From NCBI RefSeq assembly GCF_030149505.1, contig NZ_JASBRN010000016.1, positions 1 through 57,082 of the forward strand: a stretch of 57,082 nucleotides of DNA, read 5' to 3'. The notes under the pieces are model-generated. The model was not told the origin of the DNA. It was given only the letters and a program-made list of their open reading frames with translations, and did no database searches. A program made the position numbers and the translations under genes. The DNA comes from Nocardioides sp. GTDB lineage: Bacteria > Actinomycetota > Actinomycetes > Propionibacteriales > Nocardioidaceae. Below, in pieces: positions 8,183-16,334 of this stretch. How positions within the stretch are numbered: the first letter of the stretch is position 1; each line of letters starts with the position of its first letter.

Positions 8183-8935
8183 ATGAGCCACCACGTGCCT
8201 GACTCCGTCCGTGCACGCGTCGACTCCCTCCACGACTCCGTCACCGAGCACTGGGACGACCTGCGCGAGGACCTGCGAGAGATCAAGCCCAAGCTCCGCG
8301 GCTGGCTGCACCTCTCGACCGCGCCCCTGACGCTGGCCGCCGGCATCGTGCTGGTGGCACTCTCCCCCACCGCCGGCACCCGGGTCGGGTCCGCGATGTT
8401 CGCCGGCAGCGCGCTCCTGCTCTTCACGGTCTCGGCGGTCTACCACACCGGCACGTGGTCCCCGCGGACGTGGGCGTTCCTGCGCCGCTTCGACCACTCC
8501 AACATCTTCCTGCTCATCGCGGGCTCCTACACGCCCTTCGCGATCATCCTGCTCGAGGGCACCCAGCGCACCCTGCTGCTCTCGGTCGCGTGGACCGGGG
8601 CCGTGCTGGGTGTGGGCTTCCGGGTCTTCTGGACCGATGCCCCGCGCTGGCTCTACACGCCGATCTACATCGCGCTGGGCTGGGTGGCCGTCTTCTTCAT
8701 CCCGTCCTTCTACCGCGGCGCCACCGAGCTGGGCACCGGTGTCGGCATCGCCGTCTTCACGCTGATCGCCGCCGGCGGCCTGCTCTACACCCTCGGCGGC
8801 GTGGTCTACGGCTTCAAGCGCCCCAACCCCTCGCCGCGCTGGTTCGGCTTCCACGAGGTGTTCCACACCTTCACGATCCTGGCGTTCGTCAGCCACTACG
8901 TCGGCGTCTCGCTGGCGACGTACGCCCTGCGCTGA
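8183..8935 (+). CDS. trhA: hemolysin III / TrhA (PAQR family) membrane protein
   Basis: A 250-aa integral membrane protein with a soluble N-terminus (about 45 aa) and seven hydrophobic segments. PAQR-family metal-site residues are seen: SAVYHTGTW with Ser and His after the second helix, FDHSNIFLLIAGSYTP (Asp-His) and, near the C-terminus, FGFHEVFHTFTILAFVSHY with the paired histidines. Bacterial TrhA proteins are linked to membrane-energetics homeostasis; the hemolysin label is historical. M. tuberculosis Rv1085c is the equivalent neighbour of the Z-prenyl synthase. It is convergent with the DUF1353 gene, 17 bp apart. Confidence 0.9.
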   Translation: MSHHVPDSVRARVDSLHDSVTEHWDDLREDLREIKPKLRGWLHLSTAPLTLAAGIVLVALSPTAGTRVGSAMFAGSALLLFTVSAVYHTGTWSPRTWAFLRRFDHSNIFLLIAGSYTPFAIILLEGTQRTLLLSVAWTGAVLGVGFRVFWTDAPRWLYTPIYIALGWVAVFFIPSFYRGATELGTGVGIAVFTLIAAGGLLYTLGGVVYGFKRPNPSPRWFGFHEVFHTFTILAFVSHYVGVSLATYALR

Positions 8936-8952
8936 CCTCCTGCGTCGGGGTC

Positions 8953-9843
8953 TCAGCCCACCAGCGCCAGCCCGACGACCACGGCGCAGGCCAGCACGAG
9001 GGTCGCACCCGCGCGCGCGGCCAGCGTCGGGTGGCGCGTGACCAGTCGCTCGAGCGCCTGGTAGGCCAGGGTCAAGACCGCCAGGACGACGGTCACGTGC
9101 AGCAGCGCCGCCAGCCCGACGCCGAGGACGGCACCGGCCCGCGCGAAGCGACCCCACAGCGGTGCGAGCAGGAGCGGGACCACGACGGCGCCGGCGACCC
9201 CGCCCAGCAGCTCGCTCGCCCAGCCGCCCTCGGCGATCCACGGCACTCCCGTCGCGAGCGGCGCCGAGGCGTCCAGCAGGTCCCACGTCGCGCACCAGCC
9301 CAGCCAGGCGACCAGCAGCAGCGCGGCGAAGGGGACCACGCGGTACCACCCGCCCGGCCGCGGCGGCGCCACCCACAGCGTCACCAGGGTCACCGCGCTC
9401 CAGGCCAGCCACCGCCGCACCACCCCGGTGCCGGTGTCGGCCATGGCGTCGCGGAACACCCGGTCCGCCTCGACCCGGTCGACGACCACCCGTCCCTCGG
9501 AGACGTACGACGCCGCGCCGGCCTCCCCCGAGCCGGCCGGGTCCGCGACGAGCGCGTCGTGGACCAGCGCCGCGGGCAGGTGCCGGCCGCTGCGCGGGAC
9601 CAGCCAGGTCAGGACCGACGGCACCGACGTGAGGTCGGTGGTGAACCGCGCCGGGTCGGCCGGCACCAGCAGCTCACCGAGGTGGCGGTCGGCGTACCCC
9701 ACCCGGCGCAGCAGGGCGAAGACCTCCTCGTCACCCCGGGCCCGCCGCTCCAGCACGATCCGGGGCGGTTCGTCGCGCCGCGGCGGCTCCTCCGGCGTAC
9801 CCCCGTCGAAAAAGCGCAGCTGCTCGGCCCGGACCGTCTCCAC
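8953..9843 (-). CDS. DUF1353-containing multi-pass membrane protein
   Basis: About 296 aa. The N-terminal half (residues about 15-150) matches the DUF1353 pattern: FTTDLTSVPSVLTWLVPRSGRHLPAALVHDALV, then a D-x-VFRDAM segment in which the hallmark DLTSVP and HD residues are conserved. The C-terminal half has about five transmembrane helices. DUF1353 occurs in phage-associated and bacterial proteins without a proven function; fusion to a membrane half suggests a membrane-tethered activity. The GTG start at 9843 is chosen because the region upstream of it (in the same open frame) is the 22-bp repeat tract. It marks the left edge of the block that interrupts the conserved fum-phoH2-uppS-trhA order. 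Confidence 0.65.
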   Translation of the reverse strand: METVRAEQLRFFDGGTPEEPPRRDEPPRIVLERRARGDEEVFALLRRVGYADRHLGELLVPADPARFTTDLTSVPSVLTWLVPRSGRHLPAALVHDALVADPAGSGEAGAASYVSEGRVVVDRVEADRVFRDAMADTGTGVVRRWLAWSAVTLVTLWVAPPRPGGWYRVVPFAALLLVAWLGWCATWDLLDASAPLATGVPWIAEGGWASELLGGVAGAVVVPLLLAPLWGRFARAGAVLGVGLAALLHVTVVLAVLTLAYQALERLVTRHPTLAARAGATLVLACAVVVGLALVG

Positions 9844-9957
9844 GCACCCGACCCTGCCACCGACCGACGACGCTGCGGCGGACCCCCGCGCGGGTCGACT
9901 GTGCCGGGAGGAGCCGCGGACCGGGCGCGCGGGGACGCGGGCCCCACCACCGACCAG

Positions 9958-10022
9958 TCGAATCAGCGCCGACTCACGCTCGCATCGCTGCCGAGTCACC
10001 CTCGAACCGGCGCCGAGTCACC
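9958..10022. repeat. 22-bp tandem repeat tract
   Basis: Partial unit 9958-9968, full units 9969-9990 and 9991-10012, and partial unit 10013-10022. Units begin CCGAGTCACCCTCGAACC or a variant. The same unit in inverted orientation forms the array at 56845-56910. It lies between the lacI stop and the DUF1353 start. Confidence 0.75.
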
Positions 10023-10036
10023 ACCCTGGCGACGGG

Positions 10037-11113
10037 TCAGTCGGGGGCGGGCGGCGCGGTCGAGGTGCGCACGACCAGCTCGGTGGGCAGCTCGACGTGC
10101 TCGACCAGCAGCGAGTCCGGGGACCGCTCGGACCCGGCCGCACCGGCGCCCTGTCGCGAGCCGCCGGCGGTGCGCCCGGCGCCCTCGAGCAGTTGCAGGA
10201 TCTGGCGCGCAGCGACCCGGCCCTGCTGGAGCACCGGCTGGCGGATGGTGGTGAGGCCGACGTAGTGGGACATCTCGTGGTCGTCGACACCGACGACGGA
10301 GAGGTCCTCGGGCACCCGCACGCCGGCCTCCCTGGCGGCGTACATGACGCCGAAGGCCATCTCGTCGCTGGCGCAGAAGACCGCCGTGGGTCGGCAGGGC
10401 CGCTGCAGCATCTCGACGCCGGCGTCGTGGCCCCCCTCGAGCGTGAAGTGGCCCTCCAGCTCCAGGCAGGGATCCGGCTCGATGCCCGCCGCACGCAGGG
10501 TCGCGCGGTAGCCCTCGAGCCGCGCCCGCGGGGTCGCGAGGTCCAGCCCCTCGTCGCTGAGCTGCCCGACGTAGGCAATGCGCCGATGCCCGAGGTCGAG
10601 GAGGTGCTGCACCGCCGCGCGGGCCACGGCGTCGTCGTCCACGCGCACCGAGGGCCACTCCTGCACCCGCGAGCCGAGCGTGACCACGGGCATGCCGTGG
10701 CGAGACAGCCACAGCACCTCCTCCGGGGTCGGGCCCAGGCCGACCACGACGAGGGCGTCGGCGCGCTTGGTGACCAGCTGGGTCAGCAGCACCCGGCGCC
10801 GGGCGTCGGGGTCGCCGCCGATGTTGTAGAGCAGCACGTCGTAGCCGCGCTCGCGCAGCACCTGCTCGGCCCCGTGCACGACCGTCGCGAAGAACCAGCG
10901 CGTCACGAAGAGCACGACGATGGCGACCGTCCTGGTCTGCCCGCCGCTGGCCAGCCCGACCGCGTGCGGCGAGGGGACGTAGCCCAGCCGCACGGCGGCG
11001 TCCATCACCTTCGCCCGGGTCTCCTCCGAGACCCGCGGCAGCCCGCGCAGCGCCCGGGACACCGTCGCCGTCGACACCCCGGTCTCGCGCGCCAGGTCGT
11101 GGATGCTGGTCAT
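10037..11113 (-). CDS. LacI-family transcriptional regulator
   Basis: A 358-aa repressor-type regulator. The N-terminal helix-turn-helix and hinge read SIHDLARETGVSTATVSRALRG through LGYVPSPHAVGLASG (residues 3-62), followed by a periplasmic-binding-protein-like effector domain. The last about 40 residues include a Gly/Ala-rich insertion before the C-terminal VELPTELVVRTST strand. It is divergent from a GH1 beta-glucosidase and beside a sugar ABC importer, so the effector is probably a beta-glucoside or its hydrolysis product. A near-consensus LacI operator at 16188-16201 and a weaker ACCGGT-centred site at 11149-11162 are likely targets. The ribosome binding site GGAGGAGG precedes the ATG. 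Confidence 0.92.
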   Translation of the reverse strand: MTSIHDLARETGVSTATVSRALRGLPRVSEETRAKVMDAAVRLGYVPSPHAVGLASGGQTRTVAIVVLFVTRWFFATVVHGAEQVLRERGYDVLLYNIGGDPDARRRVLLTQLVTKRADALVVVGLGPTPEEVLWLSRHGMPVVTLGSRVQEWPSVRVDDDAVARAAVQHLLDLGHRRIAYVGQLSDEGLDLATPRARLEGYRATLRAAGIEPDPCLELEGHFTLEGGHDAGVEMLQRPCRPTAVFCASDEMAFGVMYAAREAGVRVPEDLSVVGVDDHEMSHYVGLTTIRQPVLQQGRVAARQILQLLEGAGRTAGGSRQGAGAAGSERSPDSLLVEHVELPTELVVRTSTAPPAPD

Positions 11114-11148
11114 CCGACTCCTCCTCCCCCGCTCCGTGCCGGCCGCTC

Positions 11149-11162
11149 TTTCGACCGGTAAA
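11149..11162. promoter_or_regulatory. possible LacI-type operator in lacI/GH1 intergenic region
   Basis: TTTCGACCGGTAAA, with a perfect ACCGGT core and one good GGTAAA half-site. It lies 10 bp upstream of the GH1 -10 element. The left half is imperfect. Confidence 0.35.
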
Positions 11163-11172
11163 CCTTTCCGCC

Positions 11173-11178
11173 TAGGCT
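11173..11178 (+). promoter_or_regulatory. -10 element of GH1 gene, leaderless-type
   Basis: TAGGCT, 6 nt before the ATG at 11185. No ribosome binding site is seen in GCTCCC. Confidence 0.55.
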
Positions 11179-11184
11179 GCTCCC

Positions 11185-12624
11185 ATGAGCACCGCGCCCC
11201 ACGCCACGCCCCGCCCGCCGCTCGACCTGCCGGTGCGGCTGCCCGACGGCTCCCGCCTCGAGCTGGGCACCGCCACGGCGTCGTACCAGGTGGAGGGCGC
11301 GATCCACGAGGACGGGCGCGGCCCCTCGATCTGGGACACCTTCACCGCGCGCGAGGGCACGATCCGCGACGGCTCGGACGGCGCGGTGGCCTGCGACTCC
11401 TACCACCGCTACACCGAGGACGCCGACCTGGTCGCGGGGCTCGGCCTGGACTGGTACCGCTTCTCCGTCGCCTGGCCGCGCATCATCCCCGAGGGCCGTG
11501 GCCGGGTCGAGCAGCGCGGCCTGGACTACTACGACCGGCTCGTCGACGCCCTGCTCGAGCGCGGGGTCAAGCCCACCGGCACGCTCTACCACTGGGACCT
11601 CCCCCAGGCGCTGGAGGACGAGGGCGGCTGGCTGGAGCGCTCGACCGCCGAGGCGTTCGCCGACTACGCCGAGGTCGTCGCCGCGCGGCTCGGTGACCGC
11701 GTCGGCATGTGGGCCACCCACAACGAGCCGTGGTGCGCGGCCTACCTGGGGTACGCCGCCGGCGTGCACGCCCCGGGTCGCCGCGAGGGCGGCCGGGCGC
11801 ACCGCGCCGCCTTCCACCTCATGCTCGGTCACGCGCTGGCCGCCGAGCGGCTGCGCGCCCAGGCGAGCGCCGCCGGCCGCGGGATCGACGTCGGCATCGT
11901 GCTCAACAACGCCCCCATCTGGGCCGAGCGCCCCGAGGCCGCCGACGTGGCCGACGGGGTCGACGCGATCCGCAACCGGGTGTGGCTGGGCCCCCTGGTC
12001 GACGGCGCGTACGACGAGGGCATGCTGCGCGTGGCTCCCGAGCTGGCCGACGCCGAGCTGGTCCGCGAGGGCGACCTCGCGCGCATCCAGGGCTCGGCCG
12101 ACTGGGTCGGCCTGAACTACTACACCCCCGTGCGTCCCGGCGTGCCCGGCACGGACGCGGCCGCCCGCGGCGACCACCCCGAGGGCGGCGCCTACCCCGG
12201 CGTCGCCCCCTTCGAGCTGGTCGTGCGCCAGCCGATCACCGACATCGGCTGGGAGATCGACGCCACCGGCCTGGACGAGCTGATCCGCACCACCGCCGAG
12301 CGCACCGGCCTCCCGGTGCTGGTGATGGAGAACGGGGCGGCCTGCGCCGACACCGAGGTGGTCGACGGGACCGTGCAGGACACCGACCGGATCGACTACC
12401 TGCGCGACCACCTGGCCGCCGCCGAGCGGGCCCGCGCCGCCGGCGCCGACCTGCGGGCCTACGTGGTGTGGACCCTGCTGGACAACTTCGAGTGGGCCGA
12501 GGGCTACACCAAGACCTTCGGCATCGTGCACATCGACCCTGCCACGCAGGCGCGCACCCCCAAGGCCTCCTACCACTGGCTGGCAGAGGCCGTGAGGGAG
12601 CGGACGACGCCCCCCGCGTCGTGA
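11185..12624 (+). CDS. glycoside hydrolase family 1 beta-glucosidase
   Basis: A 479-aa cytoplasmic retaining glycosidase of normal GH1 length. The N-terminal GTATASYQVEGA, the acid/base motif THNEPW (Glu near residue 180) and the nucleophile motif VMENGA (Glu near residue 381) are intact, as is the C-terminal WTLLDNFEWAEGY sugar-binding loop. It would cleave beta-linked disaccharides or aryl/alkyl beta-glucosides after import by the adjacent ABC system. It lacks a signal peptide, in keeping with an intracellular role. It is convergent with the permease operon (13 bp between stops) and divergent from the LacI regulator. Exact substrate preference is not readable from sequence. Confidence 0.93.
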   Translation: MSTAPHATPRPPLDLPVRLPDGSRLELGTATASYQVEGAIHEDGRGPSIWDTFTAREGTIRDGSDGAVACDSYHRYTEDADLVAGLGLDWYRFSVAWPRIIPEGRGRVEQRGLDYYDRLVDALLERGVKPTGTLYHWDLPQALEDEGGWLERSTAEAFADYAEVVAARLGDRVGMWATHNEPWCAAYLGYAAGVHAPGRREGGRAHRAAFHLMLGHALAAERLRAQASAAGRGIDVGIVLNNAPIWAERPEAADVADGVDAIRNRVWLGPLVDGAYDEGMLRVAPELADAELVREGDLARIQGSADWVGLNYYTPVRPGVPGTDAAARGDHPEGGAYPGVAPFELVVRQPITDIGWEIDATGLDELIRTTAERTGLPVLVMENGAACADTEVVDGTVQDTDRIDYLRDHLAAAERARAAGADLRAYVVWTLLDNFEWAEGYTKTFGIVHIDPATQARTPKASYHWLAEAVRERTTPPAS

Positions 12625-12637
12625 GCCCGGGCCTAGC

Positions 12638-13597
12638 TCATCCCTTGACACTGCCCGCGAGCAGCCCGCGCACGAAGTAGCGCTGCAGGGCCAGGAACAC
12701 GATCAGCGGGATGATCAGGGACACGAAGGCACCCGAGGCCAGCAGCTGCCAGTCCTCGGCTCGTTGACCGACCAGGCTGACCAGCTTCACGGTCATCGGC
12801 GCGGCCTCCGGCGAGGAGAAGACCAGGGCCACGAGCAGGTCGTTCCAGACCCAGAGGAACTGGAAGATGCCGAAGGCGGCGATGGCGGGGGCCATGAGCG
12901 GCAGCATCACGCGGGTGAAGATCTGCACGTGACCGGCTCCGTCGACGCGCGCGGACTCGATCAGCTCGCCGGGGATCTCGCGCATGAAGTTGTGCAGCAG
13001 GAAGATCGCCAGCGGCATCGCGAAGATCGAGTGCGAGAGCCAGATCGTGTAGAAGCCACCACCGGGCGCGTCGCGACCGGCCAGCGGCAGCAGGTCGAAC
13101 GGCGGGTCGACGTAGAGCGAGAGCAGCGGCACCAGGGTCACCTGGATCGGCACGATCTGCAGCGCGAAGACCGCCACGAAGAGGGTGTCGCGGAACTTGA
13201 AGTCCATCCAGGCGAAGGCGTACGCCGCCATGGTCGCCAGGCTGATCGGGATCAGCACCGAGGGGATCGTGATGACCACGGAGTTGACGAGGTTGGTCAT
13301 CAGTCCGCCGCCGCCGGAGCCGCCCTCGAGCACCTGGGTGTAGTTGTCGAGGGTGAAGGAGGGGCTGGAGAAGAAGTTCCACCAGCCGTTGGACTTCACC
13401 TCGTTCTCCGGGCGGAAGGAGGAGATCAGCAGGCCGAAGGTGGGGATGGTCCACAGGATCGCGATGAGCAGCGCCGCGGCCGAGGCCCAGCGGTTGGTCA
13501 GCGCGGACTTGGCCGCCGTCGAGGCCGGGATCGGCTTGCCCGAGGAGGTCGGCTGCTCCGGCTGCGCGGGAGGTGCCGGCGGGGTCGTGGTGGTCAT
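12638..13597 (-). CDS. carbohydrate ABC transporter permease (MalG-like)
   Basis: A 319-aa inner-membrane subunit with a Pro/Thr-rich cytosolic N-terminus (about 25 aa), then six transmembrane helices. The ATPase-contacting EAA loop is recognisable as ELIESARVDGAGHVQIFTRVMLPLMAPA, with the conserved E-A-A-x-x-D-G pattern (here ESARVDGAG). A long loop between helices carries an inserted VDPPFDLLPLAGRDAPGGG stretch. It probably pairs with the upstream permease, whose stop overlaps this ATG by 4 bp (translational coupling). The import partner ATPase is absent here and may be a shared MsiK-type ATPase elsewhere, as in Streptomyces. Confidence 0.92.
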   Translation of the reverse strand: MTTTTPPAPPAQPEQPTSSGKPIPASTAAKSALTNRWASAAALLIAILWTIPTFGLLISSFRPENEVKSNGWWNFFSSPSFTLDNYTQVLEGGSGGGGLMTNLVNSVVITIPSVLIPISLATMAAYAFAWMDFKFRDTLFVAVFALQIVPIQVTLVPLLSLYVDPPFDLLPLAGRDAPGGGFYTIWLSHSIFAMPLAIFLLHNFMREIPGELIESARVDGAGHVQIFTRVMLPLMAPAIAAFGIFQFLWVWNDLLVALVFSSPEAAPMTVKLVSLVGQRAEDWQLLASGAFVSLIIPLIVFLALQRYFVRGLLAGSVKG

Positions 13598-14571
13598 CGG
13601 GCCTCCAGCTTGCGCATCTGACGGACGTTGTAGATGACGATCGGCATGACCAGCACGAAGATCACGACGGCGATCGCGGCGGCCAGGCCCTGGTTCCCGG
13701 CGATGAAGTACTGCCGGTAGAACTCGTAGGCCAGCACGCTGGTGCCGAAGTTGCCGCCGGTCGCGGTCTGGACGATGTCGAAGACCTTGAGCGTGGCGAT
13801 CGTGATGGTCGTGAGGACCACGATCAGCGTGGGTCGGATGCTCGGCACGGTGATGTGCCGGAACATCTTCCAGCCGCTGACCCCGTCGAGCCGGGCGGCC
13901 TCGACGATGTCCTCGGGGATGGCCTTGATGGAGGCCGAGAGCAGGGTCATCGCGAAACCTGCCTGGATCCAGACCAGAATCACGATGAGGAACAGCGTGT
14001 TCCACGGACCGTTGAGCAGGAAGTTGTAGGGCTCCAGGCCCAGCCACTGCAGGACCTGGTTGAGCAGGCCGATCTGCACGGTCTCCGAGCCCTGGCCGGA
14101 GCGGAAGTCGTAGACGAACTTCCAGATGATCGAGGCGCCCACCATCGAGATCGCCATCGGCAGGAAGAGCAGCGCCTTGGCGAACTTCTCGAAGGAGGCG
14201 CGGTCCACCAGCACGGCGTACAGCAGGCCGATGGCGGTGGAGAGCAGCGGGGTCAGGACCACCCAGAACAGGGTGTTGCGCAGGACCTCGAGCTGGTTGG
14301 AGTCGGTGAAGAGCCGCTGGTAGTTGTCGAAGGCCACGAACTCCTTGGTGAACACCGAGCCACCGAAGAAGGAGTCGTAGATCGTGACCCCGGCCGGGTA
14401 GAGCAGGCCGATGCCGATGAGCAGCAGCGAGGGGCCGAGGAAGGCCGCCGCCTGCACGCGCTCGCCGGAGCGGGAGCGCAGCCGTTGGGTCGCCAGCAGG
14501 ATCAGGGCCACGACGCCGTAGAAGATGGCGACGGCGATGACCATCTGGACGAGCTTCTCAGGGGTAGTCAA
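13594..14571 (-). CDS. carbohydrate ABC transporter permease (MalF-like)
   Basis: A 325-aa inner-membrane subunit with eight hydrophobic segments: two N-terminal extra helices, as in MalF-type proteins, then the six-helix core. The EAA loop reads EDIVEAARLDGVSGWKMFRHITVPSIRPT, a good match to the E-A-A-x-x-D-G consensus. Its 3' end overlaps the MalG-like gene by 4 bp. It is separated from the upstream binding-protein gene by 165 bp containing a strong hairpin (14695-14730), which may reduce permease expression relative to the binding protein. Confidence 0.92.
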   Translation of the reverse strand: MTTPEKLVQMVIAVAIFYGVVALILLATQRLRSRSGERVQAAAFLGPSLLLIGIGLLYPAGVTIYDSFFGGSVFTKEFVAFDNYQRLFTDSNQLEVLRNTLFWVVLTPLLSTAIGLLYAVLVDRASFEKFAKALLFLPMAISMVGASIIWKFVYDFRSGQGSETVQIGLLNQVLQWLGLEPYNFLLNGPWNTLFLIVILVWIQAGFAMTLLSASIKAIPEDIVEAARLDGVSGWKMFRHITVPSIRPTLIVVLTTITIATLKVFDIVQTATGGNFGTSVLAYEFYRQYFIAGNQGLAAAIAVVIFVLVMPIVIYNVRQMRKLEAR

Positions 14572-14694
14572 CGCGTCACTCCCTCATCGGGGCCGGGCTG
14601 CCCTCCGCTTAAAGAGGGTCCCGGGAGGTCGGGGGTCGGGCGGGGTCGTGCAGGCCCAGCACACCATGGGAGTAGGGCGCCGGGGCGGAGCGAG

Positions 14695-14730
14695 GACGGT
14701 GGCGGCCGGCGTGTGCCGACCGCCACCGTC
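14695..14730 (-). terminator. intercistronic stem-loop after the binding-protein gene
   Basis: An 11-bp stem, GACGGTGGCGG / CCGCCACCGTC, continued by GGC/GCC around a GTGT loop. It begins 6 bp after the binding-protein stop. Such structures commonly stabilise the binding-protein mRNA and attenuate read-through into permease genes. Confidence 0.7.
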
Positions 14731-14736
14731 ACCTGG

Positions 14737-16125
14737 TCAGGACGGCCAGGAGTTCTCGATGTTCTCCAGCGCGGTCTCGCTGTCGTCACCGGTCACCCAG
14801 GCGGTCATCTCCCGCCAGAACGACCCGGCGCCCACGGCGCTGGGCATCTGGTCGGAGCCGTCGAAGCGGAAGACCGCCTCGGGGTCCTGGAAGGTCTCGG
14901 CCGAGAGCTGGTCGATCGGGCTGGTCAGGTTCGCGGCGTCGAGGCCGGTGTTGGCGCTGACCCAGCCGCCACCCGGGGTGTTGATCGCCTTCTGGTTGGC
15001 CCAGACGTCGGTCGAGAGGTAGGTCTGGAAGGCCTGGACCTCGGGACGGTTGTCGAACGCGGCCACGAACTCGCCGCCACCGAGGACGGGACGACCGTTC
15101 TCCTCGTTGGTGGTGGGCAGGTAGAAGGCGAAGACGTCGCCGTCCTCGGACACGTCGGTGCCCTCCGGCCACTGGGCGGCGTAGAAGGACGCCTGGCGGT
15201 GCAGCGCGCAGTCACCCTCGAGGATCGGCAGGCCGCCGTCCTGGAAGGCGGTGGTGGCGATGGAGTTGACGTCGCCGAAGCCGGCGTTGACGTAGTCCGA
15301 GTTCTTCATGATGCCGCCGACGAGGTCGAGCGCCTCGACCACGGCCGGGTCGTTGAAGGGGATCTCGTGGTTGACCCACTGGTCATAGACCTCGGCACCG
15401 GCGGTGCGGAGCATGGCGTCCTCGAGCCAGTCGGTGGCGACCCAGCCGGTGGCCTCGCCGGACTCGATGCCGACGCACCAGGGCTTCATGCCGGAGTCGA
15501 CGATCTCGTCGGAGAGGGCGAGCATGTCGTCCCAGGTCTCCGGGATCTCCCAGCCGTTCTCCTCGAACATCGTCGGGGAGTACCACACGAACGACTTCAC
15601 GCTGGCGCCCAGCGGGGCGGCGTAGAAGGTGTCGTCGACGGTGCCGTAGGACTTCCAGTCCTCACCGAAGAACTCGTCGACGTTGTCGGCGGTGGGCTCG
15701 GGCGCCGGGACGACCTGGCCGGACTCCACGACGGTCCGGAGGAGGCCGGGCTGCGGGATGTAGGCGATGTCGGGGGCGTTGTTGGCCTGCAGGCGCACGA
15801 CCAGCTGGGTCTCGAACTGGTCCGAGCCCTCGTAGTCGACCTCGGCGCCGGTGCAGGTGGTGAACAGCTCGTACGACGCCTCGTGCGCCTCCTGCTCGGG
15901 CGGGAGGATCGAGGTGTAGACGCTGACCGTGGTGCCGGTCAGGTCACCGAACTCGGAGAGCTGCTCGAGGCCCTCGCAATCGGCGTTGCCCTCGCCGGGC
16001 CAGGTGCCCCCGGCGGACTGGGGCTCGTTGGTGTCACCGTCGTCGTCGCTGGCACAGCCGGCGAGGCCGAGCGACGCGACCGCCAGGACGGCCACGGCAC
16101 CGCGGCGGATCTTGCGTGAGCGCAT
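14737..16125 (-). CDS. sugar ABC transporter substrate-binding lipoprotein
   Basis: A 462-aa extracytoplasmic solute-binding protein (SBP family 1). It has a lipoprotein signal peptide: RKIRR, a hydrophobic core, then lipobox LAGC with Cys at about residue 24, followed by an Asp/Glu-rich linker. The mature domain shows the family pattern (VSVYTSILPPEQEAHEASYELFTTCTGAEVDYEGSDQFETQ) and aromatic residues typical of sugar sites, such as WEIPETWDDM and GGGWVSANTG. It is likely to present oligo- or beta-glucosides to the two downstream permeases. The start at 16125 is chosen because GAGAGGGA lies 6 nt upstream; an in-frame start at 16188 would begin inside the LacI operator. Confidence 0.92.
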   Translation of the reverse strand: MRSRKIRRGAVAVLAVASLGLAGCASDDDGDTNEPQSAGGTWPGEGNADCEGLEQLSEFGDLTGTTVSVYTSILPPEQEAHEASYELFTTCTGAEVDYEGSDQFETQLVVRLQANNAPDIAYIPQPGLLRTVVESGQVVPAPEPTADNVDEFFGEDWKSYGTVDDTFYAAPLGASVKSFVWYSPTMFEENGWEIPETWDDMLALSDEIVDSGMKPWCVGIESGEATGWVATDWLEDAMLRTAGAEVYDQWVNHEIPFNDPAVVEALDLVGGIMKNSDYVNAGFGDVNSIATTAFQDGGLPILEGDCALHRQASFYAAQWPEGTDVSEDGDVFAFYLPTTNEENGRPVLGGGEFVAAFDNRPEVQAFQTYLSTDVWANQKAINTPGGGWVSANTGLDAANLTSPIDQLSAETFQDPEAVFRFDGSDQMPSAVGAGSFWREMTAWVTGDDSETALENIENSWPS

Positions 16126-16187
16126 CGGGTCCCTCTCTTGTTCGGGGCCGGCCCACCGCCGTCCCACGGTTCCTTGCGTACGACGCA

Positions 16188-16201
16188 TGCAACCGCTTAC
16201 A
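16188..16201. promoter_or_regulatory. LacI-family operator upstream of the sugar-binding protein
   Basis: On the minus strand TGTAAGCGGTTGCA, fitting the LacI/CcpA-type consensus TGNAANCGNTTNCA at every fixed position. A -35-like TTGACT lies at 16211-16216, so bound repressor would block the promoter. The likely ligand is the LacI regulator at 10037-11113. Confidence 0.75.
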
Positions 16202-16334
16202 CACCGTGAGAGTCAACGATGGTTGGTCACGATTCTGTAACGCACGTCACACCCGGTCGGCGACTGCTCACGGGCCCGGTCCCACGGTCGATCCACCCCC
16301 GGGGTCTGTCCGCGACGCGGTGGCGCGGGGGTCC

